Below are positions 60,697 through 64,000 of a stretch of 64,000 nucleotides of DNA, piece by piece. The notes beneath the pieces are model-generated. The model saw only the letters and a program-made list of their open reading frames with translations, searched no databases and was not told where the DNA came from. Position 1 is the stretch's first letter. Each line of letters begins with the position of its first letter. This stretch comes from Ignelater luminosus (Eukaryota; Arthropoda; Insecta; Coleoptera; Elateridae), in assembly GCA_011009095.1 (NCBI GenBank), contig VTPC01005933.1:113764-177763 (forward strand), read 5' to 3'. A program made the translations under genes and the position numbers.

Positions 60697-63600
60697 TTAG
60701 GAATGAACTCAAAGTTCCTTCCTGTTTCTCTCTACGAAGTACCTACAGGCAGTCTTAGGAGTTACTTAATAGTAACTTCAGCTTACGTAAATTTAAAATT
60801 AAAGTAGTTTATGACGAAATGAATCAAGGCACAGACGGAATGAACATCGAGGTGAATGAGTTGTCTACGAGTATTTTTCAGTTGAGTACGTTAGAAGAAA
60901 CTGCACCAATTGTTTTTCCTGTTAGAAATGTTATATTGAGTTTGCAGCCTGTATCTTCATCAACTTGTGCAAAAAATTCTAGGATAAAGACCAGGATTCA
61001 GAACGACATTTGACATATTAAAAATGGTGGCAGTAAAAATGAAAAATACAGAACTGTAGAGAAAAAATGAAAAGCTACAAAAATTAAAATTTTTTTAAAA
61101 TATATTAGAGAAGATATGATACGTTTACATAAATGGCAATTAAATAATAAATAATAATAATAAAAAGAATTTGTGATTGTGTAAAATTATGTTCAGTTCA
61201 ATTTAAATTCTATCAACTACTAGACAAGAATCTAAATTAAAAAGAAGGAAATGTCATAGTTAAAACGTTGTTAGCAGTGTGTAATATACATACATGTATG
61301 TAAGAGCATGCGGTTTCATACCAAGACAATCATTTCCGACCTTTTAAATTTTAACATTGCATAATCCATTAACAGAAAACATCTGTTAAGAGTGCAACAT
61401 GAAAGGTAAAAGGGAATCCGATGTTAGAATATATAAAAATGAGTCCGCGATTAAAACAACACTTAAAAAGCAATTAGGAATTAATTAAGAATTAATTATA
61501 ATTTATCTATTTCATTATTCAGATGATTTATATACGTATATTACGTAAGGCGCTATGAAAAAAAAAGCAAACATGTCATAATTTCTCCTTTAAATAAACA
61601 ATATATGCAAATAGGCATAAAATTAACCATGCCAATAAATCGTTATCAAATAATACCGAGTGTAAAATATGCAATATTTTATTATTTTAACTACGGTACT
61701 TAATATGAAACGCGTATTTACATTTCTTCGTTCGTTGAACTGAGCGTGGGTTCGTAAAATGTTTTTGAGAGAAGAATACATTTTGTTATAAAGGAGAGTA
61801 CTTTAGTATCGCGTCCGAGCTATTCATTATATATCAGCTTTTGTGAATGAAATAATACTAGTTTACCAGAAAAAGAAAGAAAAAGAGAACGCCGTGCCGC
61901 CTTGTACACTTTTGTAGTAGAAAAAAATAGCATAAATATAATATATGTAAAAAGCGGTAGTAAAACAGCCCATCGATGGGCAAACTTGTTTAATTTTATT
62001 CCGAAATTCAAAATAACATCCAGAAACACTACTTCATTTACGTCAAAATTTCTTTCGAATATACGTTTCGGTCAGTGTTTAAAACTATATTTATTGGTCA
62101 AAATTCAGATGTAAATGAAAGGAATTTATTTGTCAAATAAATTTTGGTTAAAACAGTTTACCCCCTGCAGCGAACAGGTTATTTGGAGACAAGTTTGGAG
62201 TGTTCAAATTATTAATAAAAAAATTTAAAAATTCCAATGAAAAGCGCATATAATATTGGTATTTAATAAAGTAAAAATTTTTTATTCGACTTAATGAATA
62301 TACTACCTTTGAGAAATTTTTATTTTAAAACCCTAATCATTCAAATGATTTTTTTAAAGCTCCTCTGAACAGGTTTTTAGATGTATCTTCTACACAGATT
62401 AAAATATTTAAATATTTTTAAAACTTCATTTGTTGTGTACTTACAGCTGTAAAAGCTTACGAGTAATTTATTTGAAGAAACAAACAGGACGTTTATATTC
62501 CTGTTGCTCACATACTCGAGAATGGTGTATGATTTTCATAATTAAAGTTAGTCCTTCGACTTCTATTCATTCAGAAAATATTTCAAAGGCTTTTCTCCAA
62601 TGCCCAATAAATTGATATAATTAGTAGTTAATTTTAACAATTATGGAATACTTTATAGGAGATCCAATTTGAGAACTACAATTTTTATTTCTTTATGGTG
62701 TTGATGAACTTCTACATAAATGGATTCTTAAATCCAATCAGAATTTCAAGCTGGCAATAACTGAAAATATCTCAAAGATTTAATTACTTTTAAAAGCTCC
62801 AATTTTCAACTATTGAGAAAAAATAATCTGTCAATACCATTACAATATTGAGAGCTATCCGTCGAAAATATCACAGTTGCTACAGACATTGCCTCTACCA
62901 TATGCTGCAGCAAAAAAGTTCTCACCTGGTGTTATTTGGGAAACCTGCAATTTGTCCAAAAGGGAATCAATGGTAGAAAGTCACTGCGTCCCACATAAGG
63001 TGCCTATGCTTCAGCAGTTATTTATAGGAAAGGAAGACAAATAGCATCAAAGAATGTCAAAGAGAAAGAAATTACAACAGAAGAATATCGATATGCCTGC
63101 GTTGGTAATATCAAAGTATAATCTACGAGTTAAATGAACAAACTAAGATTAGAAGAGACTCAAGTTGCAATTTCAGGAACTAGATTATTTCTTTAAACCT
63201 ACTTATCATCATTATTTCTATCCAGCTCATGGGGCTAAAAGGCTCCCAATTTCTGATTCACCAAACGATATCACATAATAAAATTTCTATAAATTCATCT
63301 AAGATTAGCAAAGAAGATTTCATAGTCAAGAGATGAAAGTTTGCTGTATTGATTCCTGCAGACTTTTTCTCCAGACAACTGAATGTAGTGTATCAAGTAA
63401 CAGTAGATTCAAAAAAGAAATTTAAAACTGCAACTTTAAAGTGTTAGACAGAAGCACAACTTGTTCTGGAGATTTTTATTTTAGCCAGATAACGATTACA
63501 GTTCTCTAATGATTTCAAAAATGTTCAACTTCTATGTCTACCAGTAACCTATCAAATACGAAAAACGTTCTTCTTCTTTATTTAAATTTTTGGATTACCA

Positions 63601-63820
63601 ATTAGCAACAGTGGTGTAACAAGTCAGCCGTGTTCAGCTGGAAAATTTGTGCTTCGGAAGTACGATTAGGTTTGTCGAGTTGGATTCTTTTTCAGTTGGC
63701 AGTTAGGATTGGCCCGATTGGGAAAATGAACACTGGAATTCAGAATTAATTAAGATAATTAAAAATCTACAACTCAGATAAATACTAGTCGTTTCGCCTT
63801 TTAAATTTGCGGGCTGTTGA
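60697..63820. other. Intergenic stretch, no gene recognised
   Basis: It has an (AAT)n run at 61141-61166. 62830-63560 has a mixed, repeat-like composition but no motif I recognise. Short ORFs (60819-61013, 61902-62114) are anonymous. Confidence 0.45.
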
Positions 63821-63968
63821 ATGAAGTGCGGCGCTCTACATAGAGTTTTTAAATTGTGTTTTCATTTCGGGTTTTGGCGTACCGGCCGTAACGAACGGCA
63901 CTCTGCAAAAAGGAGTTCCCGTATTATTTATGTGCACTGTACAGCAGCATTCAGACGTGTGGTAGCTG
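63821..63968 (+). CDS. Candidate first coding exon ending at a splice donor
   Basis: An ATG at 63821 opens a frame that stays open for 49 codons to CTG|GTAAGTA, a near-perfect donor at 63969; the frame would stop at TAG 63977 if unspliced. The segment is more GC-rich than its surroundings (for example GTACCGGCCGTAACGAACGG near 63880). The predicted peptide is rich in Arg, Cys and Phe (MKCGALHRVFKLCFHFGFW at the start) and matches nothing I know. The rest of the gene would lie beyond the window. It could equally be a non-coding first exon or chance. Confidence 0.25.
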
Positions 63969-64000
63969 GTAAGTACTAGGCTGACTAACTTCTTCTTAAG

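Noticed and set aside
1..64000. CRISPR arrays, bacterial operons, rRNA genes
   Set aside because: No regularly spaced identical short repeats, no Shine-Dalgarno-led gene series and no rRNA signature seen.

Overview
This is an A+T-rich eukaryotic window. Its transposon content (a BovB/RTE-type LINE, Transib, hAT, DD37D and DD37E mariner relatives, Tc1, palindromic MITEs) fits an arthropod, most likely an insect. I cannot name the species. There is no bacterial-style gene organisation, CRISPR array or rRNA, and no complete host gene is recognisable. Almost every coding signal is a decayed transposable element; the rest is intergenic DNA. Three small candidate exons are offered with low confidence (11707-12015, 55864-56085, 63821-63968).

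Layout: 1-763 is a decayed ORF with a possible Penelope-like endonuclease block. 1190-3612 holds a moderately repeated segment and a broken RTE/BovB-type EN-RT gene ending in a CT/GA tract. 3.7-10 kb is AT-rich intergenic DNA. 10068-11058 carries two palindromic MITEs of different families almost back to back. 18201-20011 is a hAT remnant with its target duplication. 20578-20738 is the 3' tail of another LINE. 21421-21690 is a degenerate ~44-bp minisatellite. 22546-24312 is a Transib element whose two ends have the layout of V(D)J recombination signals. 28.2-28.5 kb is a short tandem array. 30617-31556 is a second copy of the same hAT family. 35914-36510 is a Tc1 remnant. 37020-38010 is a compound duplication built on the ~44-bp minisatellite. 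38512-39760 is a nearly full-length DD37D mariner. 46.4-48.1 kb is repeat-poor and rich in homeodomain-type and CRE-type motifs. 50324-51541 is a DD37E element. 52791-52907 is a LINE endonuclease fragment. 53285 and 56904 are tRNA-like sequences. 57931-60455 is a 2.5-kb element with 40-bp terminal repeats encoding a broken DUF7869-like protein. 60493-60696 is a long-hairpin MITE.

No genes cooperate here in an operon or pathway. The autonomous-type coding regions are all interrupted (nonsense codons, frameshifts, deletions), so the window records successive transposition in gene-poor DNA. The most notable observations are the RSS-like Transib ends, the DUF7869-type element with well-defined termini, and the multi-locus ~44-bp repeat family.
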